A DNA stretch of 64,000 nt from Microbacterium festucae (lineage in GTDB: Bacteria > Actinomycetota > Actinomycetes > Actinomycetales > Microbacteriaceae): the NCBI RefSeq assembly GCF_025421715.1, contig NZ_JAOEFC010000001.1, forward strand, positions 496,001 to 560,000. The letters are read 5' to 3'. The notes beneath the pieces were generated by a model. That model was not told the DNA's origin and searched no databases. It saw only the letters and a list, made by a program, of their open reading frames with translations. Shown in pieces: positions 1-9,270 of this stretch (its first letter is position 1; every line of letters starts with the position of its first letter). A program made the translations under genes and the position numbers.

Positions 1-410
1 ACACCGGCAGCGGCCTCACCCTGCACCGGGTGCGGGATGGTCGAGCCGGCACGGGGCACGCGGAAGAAGTTGCGCTTGGCCTCTTCGACACCCTTCGAGA
101 TGGCCAGGGGCACCTCGCGGGCCTTGCCGTAGCCGACGCCCACGAGACCGTTGCCATCGCCCACGACGACCAGCGCCGTGAAGCTGAAGCGGCGACCGCC
201 CTTGACGACCTTCGACACGCGGTTGATGGTGACGACGCGCTCGAGGAACTGGCTCTCGTTGCGGTCGCGGCCACCACGGTCACCACGGTTGGGGTTGCGC
301 TCGCGGCCTCCGCGGCGGGGCTCGCGCTCCCGCTCGACGGGTGCCTCGGCAGCAGCCGCAGCCTGCTCGGTCACTTCGTTGTTCTCCACATTCTGAGTTG
401 CATCACTCAC
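1..410 (-). CDS. rpsE: 30S ribosomal protein S5, 5' part of gene (C-terminus outside window)
   Basis: Small-subunit protein at the decoding/entry side of the 30S subunit. The visible 136 residues comprise a charged N-terminal extension rich in Arg, Gly and Glu (about residues 20-50), as is usual in actinobacteria, followed by the S5 double-stranded-RNA-binding region beginning [20 protein letters not shown] and the motif [11 protein letters not shown]. The start is GTG at 410: its GTGA overlaps the rplR stop, a standard coupled junction. The reading frame is open to the window edge, so the gene is truncated by the window and not by mutation. Last visible gene of the leftward S10/spc operon. 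Confidence 0.97.
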   Translation of the reverse strand, partial: MSDATQNVENNEVTEQAAAAAEAPVEREREPRRGGRERNPNRGDRGGRDRNESQFLERVVTINRVSKVVKGGRRFSFTALVVVGDGNGLVGVGYGKAREVPLAISKGVEEAKRNFFRVPRAGSTIPHPVQGEAAAG

Positions 411-766
411 AGGTTCAGACCTCCCTCGCGAGCGCCGTCGGCGATCGCAGCGACGCGGCCCGCGTAGCGGTTGCCACCGCGGTCGAACACGACATCCGTG
501 ACACCGGCGGCCTTGGCACGCTCGGCGACGAGCTCGCCGACCTTGCGGGCCTTGGCGGTCTTGTCACCGTCGAGGACGCGAAGGTCGGCCTCGAGGGTCG
601 AGGCGGATGCCACGGTGTGGCCCTTGCTGTCGTCCACGAGCTGGACGAAGACGTGGCGGGCCGAGCGGGTCACGACCAGACGCGGACGCGCCTCGGTGCC
701 CACGACCTTCTTGCGAAGGCGGGCGTGTCGACGCGCACGGGCGTCGGACTTCGACTTCACAGCCAT
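407..766 (-). CDS. rplR: 50S ribosomal protein L18
   Basis: 5S-rRNA-binding protein of the central protuberance. It has 119 residues, a normal bacterial length, with a basic N-terminal tail ([18 protein letters not shown]) and the conserved end motif [30 protein letters not shown], where the RGG-Y-GRV-A-A-REGGL residues are recognisable. ATG start two bases after the rplF stop; the stop overlaps the rpsE start by four bases, so the three genes are translationally coupled. No abnormal features. Confidence 0.98.
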   Translation of the reverse strand: MAVKSKSDARARRHARLRKKVVGTEARPRLVVTRSARHVFVQLVDDSKGHTVASASTLEADLRVLDGDKTAKARKVGELVAERAKAAGVTDVVFDRGGNRYAGRVAAIADGAREGGLNL

Positions 767-768
767 GA

Positions 769-1305
769 TTACTTACCAGCCTTTCCGGCCTTGCGACGGA
801 CGACCTCGCCGGCGTAGCGCACACCCTTGCCCTTGTAGGGCTCGGGCTTGCGGATCTTGCGGATGTTGGCAGCCGCCTCGCCGACGGCCTGCTTGTCGAT
901 GCCGCTGACGGTGAGCTTGTTGTTGCCCTCGACGGTCAGCGTGATGCCGGCCGGCGCATCGACGAGCACGGGGTGCGAGAAGCCCAGGGCGAACTCGACC
1001 GAGGTGCCCTTCTGCGCCACGCGGTAACCGGTGCCGACGACCTCGAGGCCCTTGGAGTAGCCCTGGGTCACGCCGATGATGTTGTTGTTGATGAGGGTGC
1101 GGGTGAGCCCGTGCAGCGAACGCGACTCGCGCTCGTCGTCGGGACGCGAGACCAGAACCTGGTTCTCCTCGACCTTGACCTCGATGGGCTTGGAAACGGT
1201 GAGCAGCAGCTCGCCCTTCGGGCCCTTGACAGCGACGTCCTGGCCGGCGACCGTAACGGTCACCTCGGCGGGGATGTCGATGGGAAGACGTCCAATACGC
1301 GACAT
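769..1305 (-). CDS. rplF: 50S ribosomal protein L6
   Basis: Large-subunit protein near the sarcin-ricin loop and the factor-binding site. It has 178 residues, full length. The start [12 protein letters not shown] and the C-terminal [12 protein letters not shown] box are the family signatures; two repeats of the L6 fold span roughly residues 11-82 and 90-165. It lies 6 bp after rpsH in the same leftward operon and 2 bp before rplR. Confidence 0.98.
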   Translation of the reverse strand: MSRIGRLPIDIPAEVTVTVAGQDVAVKGPKGELLLTVSKPIEVKVEENQVLVSRPDDERESRSLHGLTRTLINNNIIGVTQGYSKGLEVVGTGYRVAQKGTSVEFALGFSHPVLVDAPAGITLTVEGNNKLTVSGIDKQAVGEAAANIRKIRKPEPYKGKGVRYAGEVVRRKAGKAGK

Positions 1306-1311
1306 GTCAGA

Positions 1312-1710
1312 TCACCACACGTAGGCGAGGACTTCCCCACCCACGCCCTTCTGCTCGGCCTGACGGTCGGTGAGAAGACCGGAGGAGGTGGAGAGGATCG
1401 CGACGCCCAGGCCACCGAGGACCTTGGGGATCTCGGTCGACTTTGCGTACACGCGCAGGCCGGGCTTCGACACGCGCTTGATGCCGGCGATCGACCGCTC
1501 GCGGTTGGGGCCGTACTTCAGCGAGAGGGTGAGGGTCTGGCCCACGCGGGCGTCCGACACCTCCCAGCCGCTGATGTAGCCCTCCTGCTGGAGGATCTCG
1601 GCGATGTGGGTCTTGAGCTTCGAGCTCGGCAGCGCCACGGTGTCGTGGTGCGCCGAGTTCGCGTTGCGCAGACGGGTCAGCATGTCTGCGACCGGGTCTG
1701 TCATCGTCAT
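1312..1710 (-). CDS. rpsH: 30S ribosomal protein S8
   Basis: 16S-rRNA-binding assembly protein of the 30S platform. It has 132 residues. The N-terminal [13 protein letters not shown] and C-terminal [26 protein letters not shown] segment are diagnostic. Two in-frame ATGs (1710 and 1704) are possible; the second gives MTDPVADML, the usual N-terminus, and the first is preceded by AAAGGAAAACATC, whose purine stretch is an acceptable ribosome binding site. It directly follows rplE with a 64-bp gap; the rpsN gene usually found here is absent. Confidence 0.98.
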   Translation of the reverse strand: MTMTDPVADMLTRLRNANSAHHDTVALPSSKLKTHIAEILQQEGYISGWEVSDARVGQTLTLSLKYGPNRERSIAGIKRVSKPGLRVYAKSTEIPKVLGGLGVAILSTSSGLLTDRQAEQKGVGGEVLAYVW

Positions 1711-1774
1711 GATGTTTTCCTTTGTTCAGTGGTTTCGGATGCCGTTACACGACAGCCGACCTTCGTGATGGGTG

Positions 1775-2362
1775 TTACTTGGTCTCTTCGGACTTGAACG
1801 GGAAGCCCAGGTGACGCAGCAGCGACCGGCCTTCGGCATCCGTCTTCGCCGTGGTGACGATCGTGATGTCGAAACCGCGGACGCGGTCGATCTTGTCCTG
1901 GTTGATCTCGTGGAAGACCGACTGCTCCTGCAGGCCGAAGGTGTAGTTGCCGTGACCGTCGAACTGCGCCGCCGACAGGCCGCGGAAGTCGCGGATGCGG
2001 GGAAGCGCCAGGTTCACGAGACGGTCGACGAACTCCCACGCGCGGTCACCGCGGAGGGTGACGTGCGCGCCGATGGCCTGACCCTCGCGCAGCTTGAACT
2101 GCGCGATGGACTTGCGGGCCTTGGTGACGACCGGCTTCTGACCGGTGATCTTGGTGAGGTCGTCGACCGCACCGTCGATCACCTTGGAGTCGCGAGCTGC
2201 CTCGCCGACACCGGTGTTCACGACGACCTTGACGAGGCCGGGGATCTGCATGACGTTCGGGTAGCCGAACTCCTCCTGCAGCGCCTTCTTGATCTCGCCC
2301 TGGTACTTCTGCTTCAGGCGGGGCTGGATCTTGCCAGCCTCCACGGCAGTTGCGTTGCTCAT
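1775..2362 (-). CDS. rplE: 50S ribosomal protein L5
   Basis: 5S-rRNA-binding protein of the central protuberance that contacts P-site tRNA. It has 195 residues, with the recognisable [15 protein letters not shown] and [27 protein letters not shown] segments. ATG start with a 2-bp gap from rplX. The 64 bp between this gene and rpsH hold no room for a 61-codon S14 gene. Confidence 0.98.
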   Translation of the reverse strand: MSNATAVEAGKIQPRLKQKYQGEIKKALQEEFGYPNVMQIPGLVKVVVNTGVGEAARDSKVIDGAVDDLTKITGQKPVVTKARKSIAQFKLREGQAIGAHVTLRGDRAWEFVDRLVNLALPRIRDFRGLSAAQFDGHGNYTFGLQEQSVFHEINQDKIDRVRGFDITIVTTAKTDAEGRSLLRHLGFPFKSEETK

Positions 2363-2364
2363 GT

Positions 2365-2724
2365 TCAGAGGTCCTTGCCGCTCTTCTTGGCGTAGCGCAC
2401 ACGGACGGTGCGCTTCACGCCGTCCTTCGTCTGCTCCTCGACCCGGCGGCCGACACGGGTCGGCTTCTTGGTCGAGGGGTCGACGACGGCGACGTTCGAG
2501 ATGTGGATGGGGGCTTCGAAGGTCTCGATGCCGCCCGTCTTGGTGCCGCGCTGGGTCTGGCCCACGCGGTTGTGCTTGGTGACGTAGTTCACGCCTTCGA
2601 CGATCACGCGGTTCTGCTCGACGAGGACCTCGAGGACCTTGCCCTGCTTACCGCGGTCTCCGCCGCGCTCGGGCTTGGCGCCCGAGATGACCTGAACCAG
2701 GTCGCCCTTCTTGATCTTGGCCAT
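2365..2724 (-). CDS. rplX: 50S ribosomal protein L24
   Basis: Early 50S assembly protein at the polypeptide exit. It has 119 residues, slightly longer than the 103-residue E. coli protein because of a C-terminal actinobacterial tail ending [12 protein letters not shown]. The KOW motif is visible at about residues 6-33 ([20 protein letters not shown]). ATG start 4 bp after the rplN stop. Confidence 0.97.
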   Translation of the reverse strand: MAKIKKGDLVQVISGAKPERGGDRGKQGKVLEVLVEQNRVIVEGVNYVTKHNRVGQTQRGTKTGGIETFEAPIHISNVAVVDPSTKKPTRVGRRVEEQTKDGVKRTVRVRYAKKSGKDL

Positions 2725-2728
2725 GGGG

Positions 2729-3097
2729 TCAGATCACCTCCGGTGCGAGCGAGACGATCTTCATGAACTTCTTGTCACGAAGCTCACGACCGACCGGGCC
2801 GAAGATACGGGTGCCGCGGGGCTCCCCGTCGTTCTTCAGGATCACGGCGGCGTTCTCGTCGAACTTGATGTAGGACCCGTCGTTGCGGCGGGTCTGCTTC
2901 TTGGTACGGACGACGACGGCCTTGACCACGTCGCCCTTCTTGACGTTGCCGCCCGGGATCGCGTCCTTGACGGTCGCCACGATGATGTCGCCCAGCCCCG
3001 CGTAACGGCGGTTGGAACCACCGAGGACGCGGATCGTGAGCAGCTCCTTGGCGCCGGTGTTGTCGGCGACCTTGAGGCGGGACTCAGTCTGGATCAT
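2729..3097 (-). CDS. rplN: 50S ribosomal protein L14
   Basis: Intersubunit-bridge protein beside the factor-binding site. It has 122 residues, the exact family length, starting [19 protein letters not shown] and ending [15 protein letters not shown] start; 3 bp from rpsQ. A textbook member with no anomalies. Confidence 0.98.
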   Translation of the reverse strand: MIQTESRLKVADNTGAKELLTIRVLGGSNRRYAGLGDIIVATVKDAIPGGNVKKGDVVKAVVVRTKKQTRRNDGSYIKFDENAAVILKNDGEPRGTRIFGPVGRELRDKKFMKIVSLAPEVI

Positions 3098-3100
3098 TTC

Positions 3101-3421
3101 TTACTTCGCCTTCTCGAGGATCTCGACCAGGCGCCACCGCTTGGTGGCGCTCAGCGGACGGGTCTCGTTGATCACGACGAGGTCGCCGATGCCGGCGGCA
3201 TTCTGCTCATCGTGCGCCTTGACCTTGGTCGTGCGACGGATGACCTTGCCGTACAGCGGGTGCTTCACGCGGTCTTCGACCTCAACGACGATGGTCTTGT
3301 CCATCTTGTCGCTGACGACGTAGCCACGACGCTCCTTGCGGTAACCGCGGGCGTTCTCGTCGCGCACGTCGTGCGCGGCGGACTCGTGCCCGGCGGCCTC
3401 GGCCGTCTTCTTCTCAGCCAT
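3101..3421 (-). CDS. rpsQ: 30S ribosomal protein S17
   Basis: Primary 16S-rRNA-binding protein. It has 106 residues from the ATG at 3421. The core begins [18 protein letters not shown], preceded by a roughly 25-residue polar extension typical of actinobacterial S17; the motif KHPLYGK is visible. A GTG one codon upstream (3424) could equally be used, giving a GTGA overlap with rpmC. The ATG choice gives a TGATG junction, which matches the neighbouring overlaps. Confidence 0.97.
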   Translation of the reverse strand: MAEKKTAEAAGHESAAHDVRDENARGYRKERRGYVVSDKMDKTIVVEVEDRVKHPLYGKVIRRTTKVKAHDEQNAAGIGDLVVINETRPLSATKRWRLVEILEKAK

Positions 3422-3734
3422 CACTCGGCCTCTTCCTTCGCGGCGGCCTCGTCGGCGGCATCCGCCTTCTTGGTCGTCTTCTTCTTCGCCTTCGTGGTCT
3501 CCACGGGAGCGGGCGTGGCACGGATGCCGAGCTCGCGCTCACGGATCACGGTGTAGAGCCGCGCGATGTCGCGCTTGACCGCACGGATGCGGCCGTGGCT
3601 CTCGAGCTGGCCCGTGGCCGACTGGAAGCGCAGGTTGAACAGCTCTTCCTTGGCCTTGCGCAGCTCCTCGACGAGGCGCTGGTCCTCGAACGTGTCCAGC
3701 TCGCTGGTGGCGAGCGTCTTGGTCCCGACAGCCA

Positions 3735-3735
<1 letters not shown>
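3421..3735 (-). CDS. rpmC: 50S ribosomal protein L29 with Lys/Ala-rich tail
   Basis: Exit-tunnel rim protein that helps dock the signal recognition particle and trigger factor. It has 104 residues, against about 65 in many bacteria. The L29 helix pair with [20 protein letters not shown] occupies residues about 12-75, and the extra 30 residues form a low-complexity [23 protein letters not shown] tail. Such tails are known in Micrococcales. TAATG one-base overlap with rplP upstream and TGATG with rpsQ downstream. Confidence 0.97.
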
Positions 3736-4153
<418 letters not shown>

Positions 4154-4154
<1 letters not shown>

Positions 4155-4903
4155 CAGGCAGACGCTCCTTCTGCGACGGGAGCCTCGCTGCGGGGGCCGC
4201 GGCGACGGTCGCCACCACGGTCGCGGGTCGGCTTCTGGTTGGCCTGCTCGCGAGCGAGCTCCTTGTTGGTCAGGTCACCCTTGTAGATCCAGACCTTCAC
4301 GCCGATGCGGCCGAAGGTGGTCTTCGCCTCGTAGAAGCCGTAGTCGATGTTCGCGCGCAGCGTGTGCAGCGGCACACGACCCTCGCGGTAGAACTCCGAG
4401 CGGCTCATCTCGGCGCCGCCGAGGCGGCCGGAGACCTGGATGCGGATGCCCTTGGCGCCGGCGCGCTGAGCGCCCTGCAGACCCTTGCGCATCGCGCGGC
4501 GGAAGGCCACGCGAGCCGAGAGCTGCTCGGCGATGCCCTGGGCGACCAGCTGAGCGTCGGCCTCGGGGTTCTTGACCTCGAGGATGTTCAGCTGGATCTG
4601 CTTGCCGGTGAGCTTCTCGAGGTCGGCGCGGATGCGCTCGGCCTCGGCGCCGCGGCGGCCGATCACGATGCCCGGGCGGGCGGTGTGGATGTCGACGCGA
4701 ACGCGGTCACGCGTGCGCTCGATCTCGATCCCGCTCACGCCGGCGCGGTCGAGCTGCGTCTGGAGGAGCTTGCGGATCTTGACGTCCTCGGCGACGTAGT
4801 CGGCGTAACGCTGGCCGGGCTTGGTCGAGTCCGAGAACCAACGCGACACGTGGTCCGTGGTGATGCCGAGGCGGAAGCCGTACGGGTTTACCTTCTGTCC
4901 CAT
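4154..4903 (-). CDS. rpsC: 30S ribosomal protein S3
   Basis: mRNA-entry-channel protein with helicase-like activity. It has 249 residues. It starts [15 protein letters not shown]; the KH domain lies at about residues 39-108 with [11 protein letters not shown], followed by the C-terminal S3 domain with [19 protein letters not shown]. The final 35 residues are Arg/Gly/Glu-rich. TAATG junction with rplV. Confidence 0.98.
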
Positions 4904-5295
4904 TACTTGCTCGCCTTCTTGGTCGGGGTCGCCGACTCGGCGACCTCGGGGGTCGCGAGCTCGACGGTGATGTGGCTCGTGCGCTTCTTGATCTGGAAAG
5001 CACGACCCTGGGCGCGGGGCTGGAAACGCTTGAGCGTCGTGCCCTCGTCGACGTACGCGTTGCGCACGTACAGGTCCTGCTCGTCCAGGAACTCGCCGTC
5101 CTTGTCCGCCTTCACGCGGGCGTTGGCGACCGCAGACGCAACGAGCTTGTAGATGGGCTCGCTGGCGCTCTGGGGGGCGAACTTCAGGATGGCCAGGGCC
5201 TCCTGAGCCTGCTTGCCCTTGATGAGCGCGACGACACGACGAGCCTTCTGAGGGGTCACGCGGATGTGCTTGACGCGTGCGATGGAATCAACCAT
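4903..5295 (-). CDS. rplV: 50S ribosomal protein L22
   Basis: Exit-tunnel constriction protein; its beta-hairpin is a known site of macrolide-resistance changes. It has 130 residues. The hairpin tip reads [26 protein letters not shown] with no visible deletion or duplication. A short Ala/Thr/Lys tail follows the core. It is separated from rpsS by 38 bp containing a purine-rich ribosome binding site (AGGAGAG). Confidence 0.97.
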   Translation of the reverse strand: MVDSIARVKHIRVTPQKARRVVALIKGKQAQEALAILKFAPQSASEPIYKLVASAVANARVKADKDGEFLDEQDLYVRNAYVDEGTTLKRFQPRAQGRAFQIKKRTSHITVELATPEVAESATPTKKASK

Positions 5296-5333
5296 GTCTC
5301 TCCTCCTCTAGTCCTCTCTGGAACGCCACCGCG

Positions 5334-5615
5334 TCAGCGGCGGCGACCCTTCTTGTCGTCCTTCTCGTGGCCGCGGAAGGTGCGGGTGGGCGCGAACTCG
5401 CCCAGCTTGTGGCCGACCATGGTCTCGGACACGAACACGGGGATGTGCTTGCGTCCGTCGTGCACGGCGATCGTGTGACCCAGCATGGCCGGGATGATCA
5501 TCGAGCGGCGCGACCAGGTCTTGATGACGTTCTTGGTACCGGCTTCGTTCTGCGAGACGACCTTACGGAACAGGTGCTCGTCGACGAAGGGGCCCTTCTT
5601 CAGGCTGCGAGGCAT
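5334..5615 (-). CDS. rpsS: 30S ribosomal protein S19
   Basis: Head protein of the 30S subunit forming intersubunit bridges with L5. It has 93 residues, full length, beginning [15 protein letters not shown], with the conserved [13 protein letters not shown] near the C-terminus. 12 bp after rplB in the operon. Confidence 0.98.
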   Translation of the reverse strand: MPRSLKKGPFVDEHLFRKVVSQNEAGTKNVIKTWSRRSMIIPAMLGHTIAVHDGRKHIPVFVSETMVGHKLGEFAPTRTFRGHEKDDKKGRRR

Positions 5616-5627
5616 CTTCCTCTACTC

Positions 5628-6467
5628 CTACTTCCGCTTCTTGCCGGCGTTGCGACGGCGAACGATGTACTTGTCGCTTTCCTTGTTGGCGTGGCGGGTA
5701 CGACCCTCAGCCTGGCCCCAAGGAGTGACGGGGTGACGACCACCGGAGGTCTTACCCTCACCACCACCGTGGGGGTGGTCGACCGGGTTCATCGCGACAC
5801 CGCGGACGGTCGGGCGGACGCCCTTCCAGCGCATACGGCCGGCCTTGCCCCAGTTGATGTTCGACTGCTCGGCGTTGCCGACCTCGCCGATGGTCGCACG
5901 GCAGCGCGCGTCGACGTTGCGGATCTCGCCCGAGGGCAGACGCAGCTGGGCGTAGGGGCCGTCCTTCGCCACGAGGCGAACGCTCACACCGGCCGAGCGG
6001 GCCAGCTTCGCGCCGCCGCCGGGGCGGAGCTCGATCGCGTGGATCACGGTACCGGTGGGGATGTTCTTCAGCGGCAGGTTGTTGCCCGGCTTGATGTCAG
6101 CCGAGGCGCCCGACTCGATGATGTCACCCTGCGACAGCTTGTTCGGGGCGAGGATGTAACGCTTCTCGCCGTCGAAGTAGTGCAGCAGCGCGATACGCGC
6201 GGTGCGGTTGGGGTCGTACTCGATGTGAGCGACCTTGGCGTTGACGCCGTCCTTGTCATTGCGACGGAAGTCGATGACGCGGTACTGGCGCTTGTGGCCA
6301 CCACCGATGTGACGGGTCGTGATGCGGCCCTGGTTGTTGCGGCCACCGGTCTTCGAGAGCGGGCGCAGCAGCGACTTCTCAGGCGTCGATCGGGTGATCT
6401 CGGCGAAGTCGGCCACCGACGAACCGCGACGACCGGGGGTCGTGGGCTTGTACTTGCGAATAGCCAT
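5628..6467 (-). CDS. rplB: 50S ribosomal protein L2
   Basis: Subunit-association protein close to the peptidyl-transferase centre. It has 279 residues. The [14 protein letters not shown] box with the conserved His is present near residue 220-235, and the [11 protein letters not shown] start is typical. 24 bp after rplW; ATG start. Confidence 0.98.
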   Translation of the reverse strand: MAIRKYKPTTPGRRGSSVADFAEITRSTPEKSLLRPLSKTGGRNNQGRITTRHIGGGHKRQYRVIDFRRNDKDGVNAKVAHIEYDPNRTARIALLHYFDGEKRYILAPNKLSQGDIIESGASADIKPGNNLPLKNIPTGTVIHAIELRPGGGAKLARSAGVSVRLVAKDGPYAQLRLPSGEIRNVDARCRATIGEVGNAEQSNINWGKAGRMRWKGVRPTVRGVAMNPVDHPHGGGEGKTSGGRHPVTPWGQAEGRTRHANKESDKYIVRRRNAGKKRK

Positions 6468-6491
6468 GTGTCTAGTCCTCTATCCCAGCGG

Positions 6492-6791
6492 TCAGCCGAC
6501 GGCCGTGAAGATGTCGATGGTGCCCGACTTCAGGGTGACGATGGCGCGCTTGGTGTCCTTGCGCTTGCCCATGCCGAAGCGGGTGCGGCGGGCCTTGCCG
6601 ACGCGGTTGAGCGTGTTGACCGAAGCGACCTTCACGCCGAAGATCTTCTCGATGGCGAGCTTGATCTCGGTCTTCGAGGCGCGGGGGTCCACGAGGAACG
6701 TGTACTTGCCCTCGTCGATGAGCCCGTAGCTCTTCTCGGAGACGACCGGCTTCAGGATGATGTCGCGCGGGTCCTTGTTCACGGCGGTCAT
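6492..6791 (-). CDS. rplW: 50S ribosomal protein L23
   Basis: Exit-tunnel protein that docks trigger factor and SRP. It has 99 residues, with the [20 protein letters not shown] signature at the N-terminus and the basic loop [17 protein letters not shown]. The ATG overlaps the rplD stop by four bases (ATGA). Confidence 0.98.
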   Translation of the reverse strand: MTAVNKDPRDIILKPVVSEKSYGLIDEGKYTFLVDPRASKTEIKLAIEKIFGVKVASVNTLNRVGKARRTRFGMGKRKDTKRAIVTLKSGTIDIFTAVG

Positions 6792-7450
6792 GCCGAGACC
6801 TCCTCGGTGGAGCCGTTCTTCGACGAGACGAACCCGTCGAAGGCGGCCATGGTGAAGACGATGTCGTCGGAGACGAGCACGTCGTAGGCGTTGAGCTGGT
6901 CGAAGGTCAGCACGTGAACGTAGGCGAGGTTGCGCACGCTCTTGACGGCGATCTCGTCGTCACGGGTGATGACGACCAGCACGTTCTTGGTCGGGGCGAG
7001 CTCGGCCAGGGTCGCCGCGGCGGCCTTGGTCGAGGGGGCACCCTCGATGGCGAACGAGTCGATGATGTGCAGACGGCCACCGCGAGCACGGTCGCTGAGC
7101 GCGCCCAGCAGGGCGGCGGCGATCATCTTCTTGGGGGTGCGCTGCGAGTAGTCGCGCGGCTTGGGGCCGTGGACGATGCCACCACCGGTCATGTGCGGCG
7201 CGCGGATCGAGCCCTGACGGGCGTTACCGGTGCCCTTCTGCTTGAAGGGCTTGCGGCCGGCGCCCGAGACCTCACCGCGACGCTTGGTCGAGTGGGTGCC
7301 CTGGCGAGCCGCCGCGAGCTGCGCGACGACGACCTGGTGGATGAGGGGGATGTTCGTCTTGACGTCGAAGATCGAGGCGGGCAGCTCCACGGAGCCGGCC
7401 TTCTTGCCGTCGGCCTTCACGACGTCGAGCGCGAGAGTCGAGTCAGCCAT
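6788..7450 (-). CDS. rplD: 50S ribosomal protein L4
   Basis: Exit-tunnel constriction protein; in E. coli it is also the autogenous repressor of the S10 operon. It has 220 residues. The tunnel loop around residues 44-95 reads [20 protein letters not shown], wild type in appearance. ATG start 2 bp after rplC. Whether it regulates this operon through the long leader upstream of rpsJ cannot be read from the sequence. Confidence 0.98.
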   Translation of the reverse strand: MADSTLALDVVKADGKKAGSVELPASIFDVKTNIPLIHQVVVAQLAAARQGTHSTKRRGEVSGAGRKPFKQKGTGNARQGSIRAPHMTGGGIVHGPKPRDYSQRTPKKMIAAALLGALSDRARGGRLHIIDSFAIEGAPSTKAAAATLAELAPTKNVLVVITRDDEIAVKSVRNLAYVHVLTFDQLNAYDVLVSDDIVFTMAAFDGFVSSKNGSTEEVSA

Positions 7451-7452
7451 GT

Positions 7453-8112
7453 TCAGGCACCCTTCACTGCGTTGCGGACGTAGACGATGCGGCCACGAGC
7501 ACCGGGGACGGCGCCCTTGACGAGCAGCAGACCCTTCTCGATGTCGACGGCGTGCACCGTGAGGTTGAGGACGGTCACGCGCTCGCCACCCATACGGCCG
7601 GCCATGCGCATGCCCTTGAAGACGCGGCTCGGGGTCGACGACGCGCCGATCGAGCCGGGCTTGCGGTGGTTGCGGTGTGCACCGTGCGAAGCCGAAACGC
7701 CCTTGAAGTTGTGGCGCTTCATGACACCGGCGGTGCCCTTGCCCTTGCTGGTGCCGACGACGTCGACCAGCTGGCCGGCCTCGAACGTGCCGTCGACCGT
7801 GAGCTCCTGACCGAGTGAGTAGTCAGCGGCATCCGCGGTGCGCACCTCGGTGAGGTGACGACGCGGGGTCACGCCGGCGGCCTCGAAGTGGGCCGTGAGG
7901 GGCTGGTTCACCTTGCGCGGGTCGATCTGGCCGTACGCGATCTGAACGGCGTTGTAGCCGTCCTTCTCGGGCGTGCGGACCTGGGTGACCACGTTCGGCG
8001 CGATCTCGATCACGGTGACGGGAACGAGCTTGCCGTTCGCGTCCCAGACCTGGGTCATGCCGAGCTTCGTGCCGAGCAGGCCCTTGGAAACCTTTTCGTT
8101 GATGTGTGCCAT
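7453..8112 (-). CDS. rplC: 50S ribosomal protein L3
   Basis: Early 50S assembly protein reaching toward the peptidyl-transferase centre. It has 219 residues from the ATG at 8112 ([20 protein letters not shown]). An upstream in-frame extension exists but lies inside rpsJ and has no L3 character. The conserved [14 protein letters not shown] and [14 protein letters not shown] regions are intact. 11 bp downstream of rpsJ, with GAGGACGACG before the ATG as ribosome binding site. Confidence 0.98.
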   Translation of the reverse strand: MAHINEKVSKGLLGTKLGMTQVWDANGKLVPVTVIEIAPNVVTQVRTPEKDGYNAVQIAYGQIDPRKVNQPLTAHFEAAGVTPRRHLTEVRTADAADYSLGQELTVDGTFEAGQLVDVVGTSKGKGTAGVMKRHNFKGVSASHGAHRNHRKPGSIGASSTPSRVFKGMRMAGRMGGERVTVLNLTVHAVDIEKGLLLVKGAVPGARGRIVYVRNAVKGA

Positions 8113-8123
8113 GGTCGTCGTCC

Positions 8124-8432
8124 TCAGAGCTTGATCTCGATGTTGACGTCGGCCGGCAGGTCGAGGCGCATCAGGGAGTCGACCGCCTTGGGGGTCGGGT
8201 CGATGATGTCGATGAGGCGCTTGTGGGTGCGCATCTCGAAGTGCTCGCGGCTGTCCTTGTACTTGTGGGGCGATCGGATGACGCACACCACGTTCTTCTC
8301 GGTCGGAAGGGGCACCGGGCCCACGACCGTCGCGCCCGCACGGGTCACGGTGTCGACGATCTTGCGCGCCGACGTGTCGATGACCTCGTGGTCATACGAC
8401 TTCAGGCGAATGCGGATCTTCTGTCCCGCCAT
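8124..8432 (-). CDS. rpsJ: 30S ribosomal protein S10, first gene of the S10 operon
   Basis: 30S head protein that also serves as a transcription antitermination partner (NusE). It has 102 residues, starting [19 protein letters not shown] with the conserved [20 protein letters not shown] segment. ATG start at 8432. It is the promoter-proximal gene, preceded by a leader of about 280 nt from the promoter at 8721-8749. Confidence 0.98.
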   Translation of the reverse strand: MAGQKIRIRLKSYDHEVIDTSARKIVDTVTRAGATVVGPVPLPTEKNVVCVIRSPHKYKDSREHFEMRTHKRLIDIIDPTPKAVDSLMRLDLPADVNIEIKL

Positions 8433-8714
8433 TGTCTGCTCACTCTCTTTCTCGCGTCATACCTCTGGGGCATCGGACGCACATGGCGCTTGCGCGCCGG
8501 GCACTTCACCTCGCGGTTGCGAGGGATGCTGCACCGCTGTTCTCGTGTCAATCCCGCCGACCGCACGCGTGCGGAACCTGTTTCCAGGTATGTGGCGGAT
8601 GTTGTCGTTCTGCTGCCCGCGGCCTAGGACCCTGCGCCCGTATCCTCGAGGAGGAGGCGCCGCCTATGCACTGCCCTGGCAGTGATCCCGCGCAAGCGCG
8701 CAGGAATGTGGAAC
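8433..8714 (-). other. S10 operon 5' leader (untranslated, palindrome-rich)
   Basis: Gene-free leader between the predicted transcription start (about 8714) and rpsJ. It contains a perfect 14-bp palindrome at 8561-8574 (CCGCACGCGTGCGG) and a 7-bp-arm hairpin at 8669-8684 (CACTGCC-CT-GGCAGTG). No convincing reading frame was found on either strand. The length and hairpins would suit autogenous or growth-rate control, but no known leader motif was recognised. Confidence 0.5.
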
Positions 8715-8720
8715 TGGACT

Positions 8721-8749
8721 AGTCTACGTGCCGCCCGGGCGTGTCGCAA
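8721..8749 (-). promoter_or_regulatory. Promoter of the S10 operon
   Basis: On the minus strand, TTGCGA (8749-8744), a 17-bp spacer and TAGACT (8726-8721) form a good housekeeping-sigma promoter. Only this match with a clean 17-bp spacing was found upstream of rpsJ. The predicted start is near 8714. Confidence 0.7.
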
Positions 8750-8900
8750 ACCCGGGCGTGTCGCGCTCGGCGTATCCTCAGCCACCGCCCCCTGCCGCGC
8801 CTCTTTCCGCGCCCGGACGACACTGAAATGGTGCACCTTTTCGCGCGGAAGCGCGGGACGGCCTCAGGGAGACGGTGCGACCGCGGTGCGGTCACAGAGA
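8750..8900. other. Intergenic stretch without recognised content
   Basis: About 150 bp between the S10 promoter and the terminator of the small upstream gene. It may contain upstream promoter elements for rpsJ. No gene, repeat or further signal was seen. Confidence 0.4.
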
Positions 8901-8931
8901 ACCCGCCGCCCCCGTGAGGGGCGCGGCGGGT
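8901..8931 (-). terminator. Terminator of the small MT0933-like gene
   Basis: Hairpin with arms ACCCGCCGC/GCGGCGGGT extended by CCCC/GGGG around a TCAC loop, with one bulged G. It lies 20 bp beyond the stop codon of the 8951-9166 gene and separates it from the S10 promoter. No strong U-tract follows, which is common in actinobacteria. Confidence 0.6.
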
Positions 8932-8950
8932 GCCTGGGTGTGCGGGGGTG

Positions 8951-9166
8951 TTACTCGTGGCCGATCTTGGAGTCGATGGTGTTGCGCACGTTGTCGACGT
9001 GCTCGTCGACGGCATCCGGGGCGACCTTCTTGACGAAGTCGGCGGCGGCGTCGAGCACGCTGTCGCTCACGCCTTCGGCCTGCTCCGAGGTCAACGTCTC
9101 GTCGATCTTGTCCTTGTTCTGCTCGAGGAACTGCTTGGCCTGGTTCACCACGTCTTCGACGCCCAT
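8951..9166 (-). CDS. Small acidic MT0933/Rv0909-like antitoxin-family protein
   Basis: A 71-residue acidic helical protein starting MGVEDVVNQAKQFLEQNKDKI. The pattern of short amphipathic helices rich in K/D/A and the D-x-K(I) repeats resembles the actinobacterial MT0933-type antitoxin family (known for Rv0909), a resemblance judged by eye only. The start at 9166 is preferred over in-frame upstream codons because AAGGGAA lies just before it. No toxin gene (Rv0910-like SRPBCC protein) is adjacent, so a toxin-antitoxin role is doubtful. A CsbD-like stress protein is an alternative reading. Confidence 0.55.
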   Translation of the reverse strand: MGVEDVVNQAKQFLEQNKDKIDETLTSEQAEGVSDSVLDAAADFVKKVAPDAVDEHVDNVRNTIDSKIGHE

Positions 9167-9220
9167 GTCGTTTCCCTTCGGATCGATGTGGCACCCATCA
9201 TGGCAACTCCCCCGCAACGA

Positions 9221-9256
9221 CGACAAGGGCCGGGCCCGAAGGCCCGACCCTTGTCG
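9221..9256 (-). terminator. Terminator of tuf (str operon)
   Basis: 16-bp stem with a UUCG tetraloop on the minus strand (arms CGACAAGGG... and ...CCCUUGUCG, one G-U pair), 14 bp downstream of the tuf stop codon. It is among the strongest hairpins in the window. There is no U-run after it. Confidence 0.85.
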
Positions 9257-9270
9257 GTGGATCCGAAGTA

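Noticed and set aside
8113..8286. N-terminal extension of rplC into rpsJ
   Set aside because: The translation is an rpsJ shadow; L3 begins at ATG 8112.
8951..9166. Complete toxin-antitoxin locus
   Set aside because: Only an antitoxin-like small protein is present; adjacent genes are tuf and the S10 operon, with no toxin candidate.
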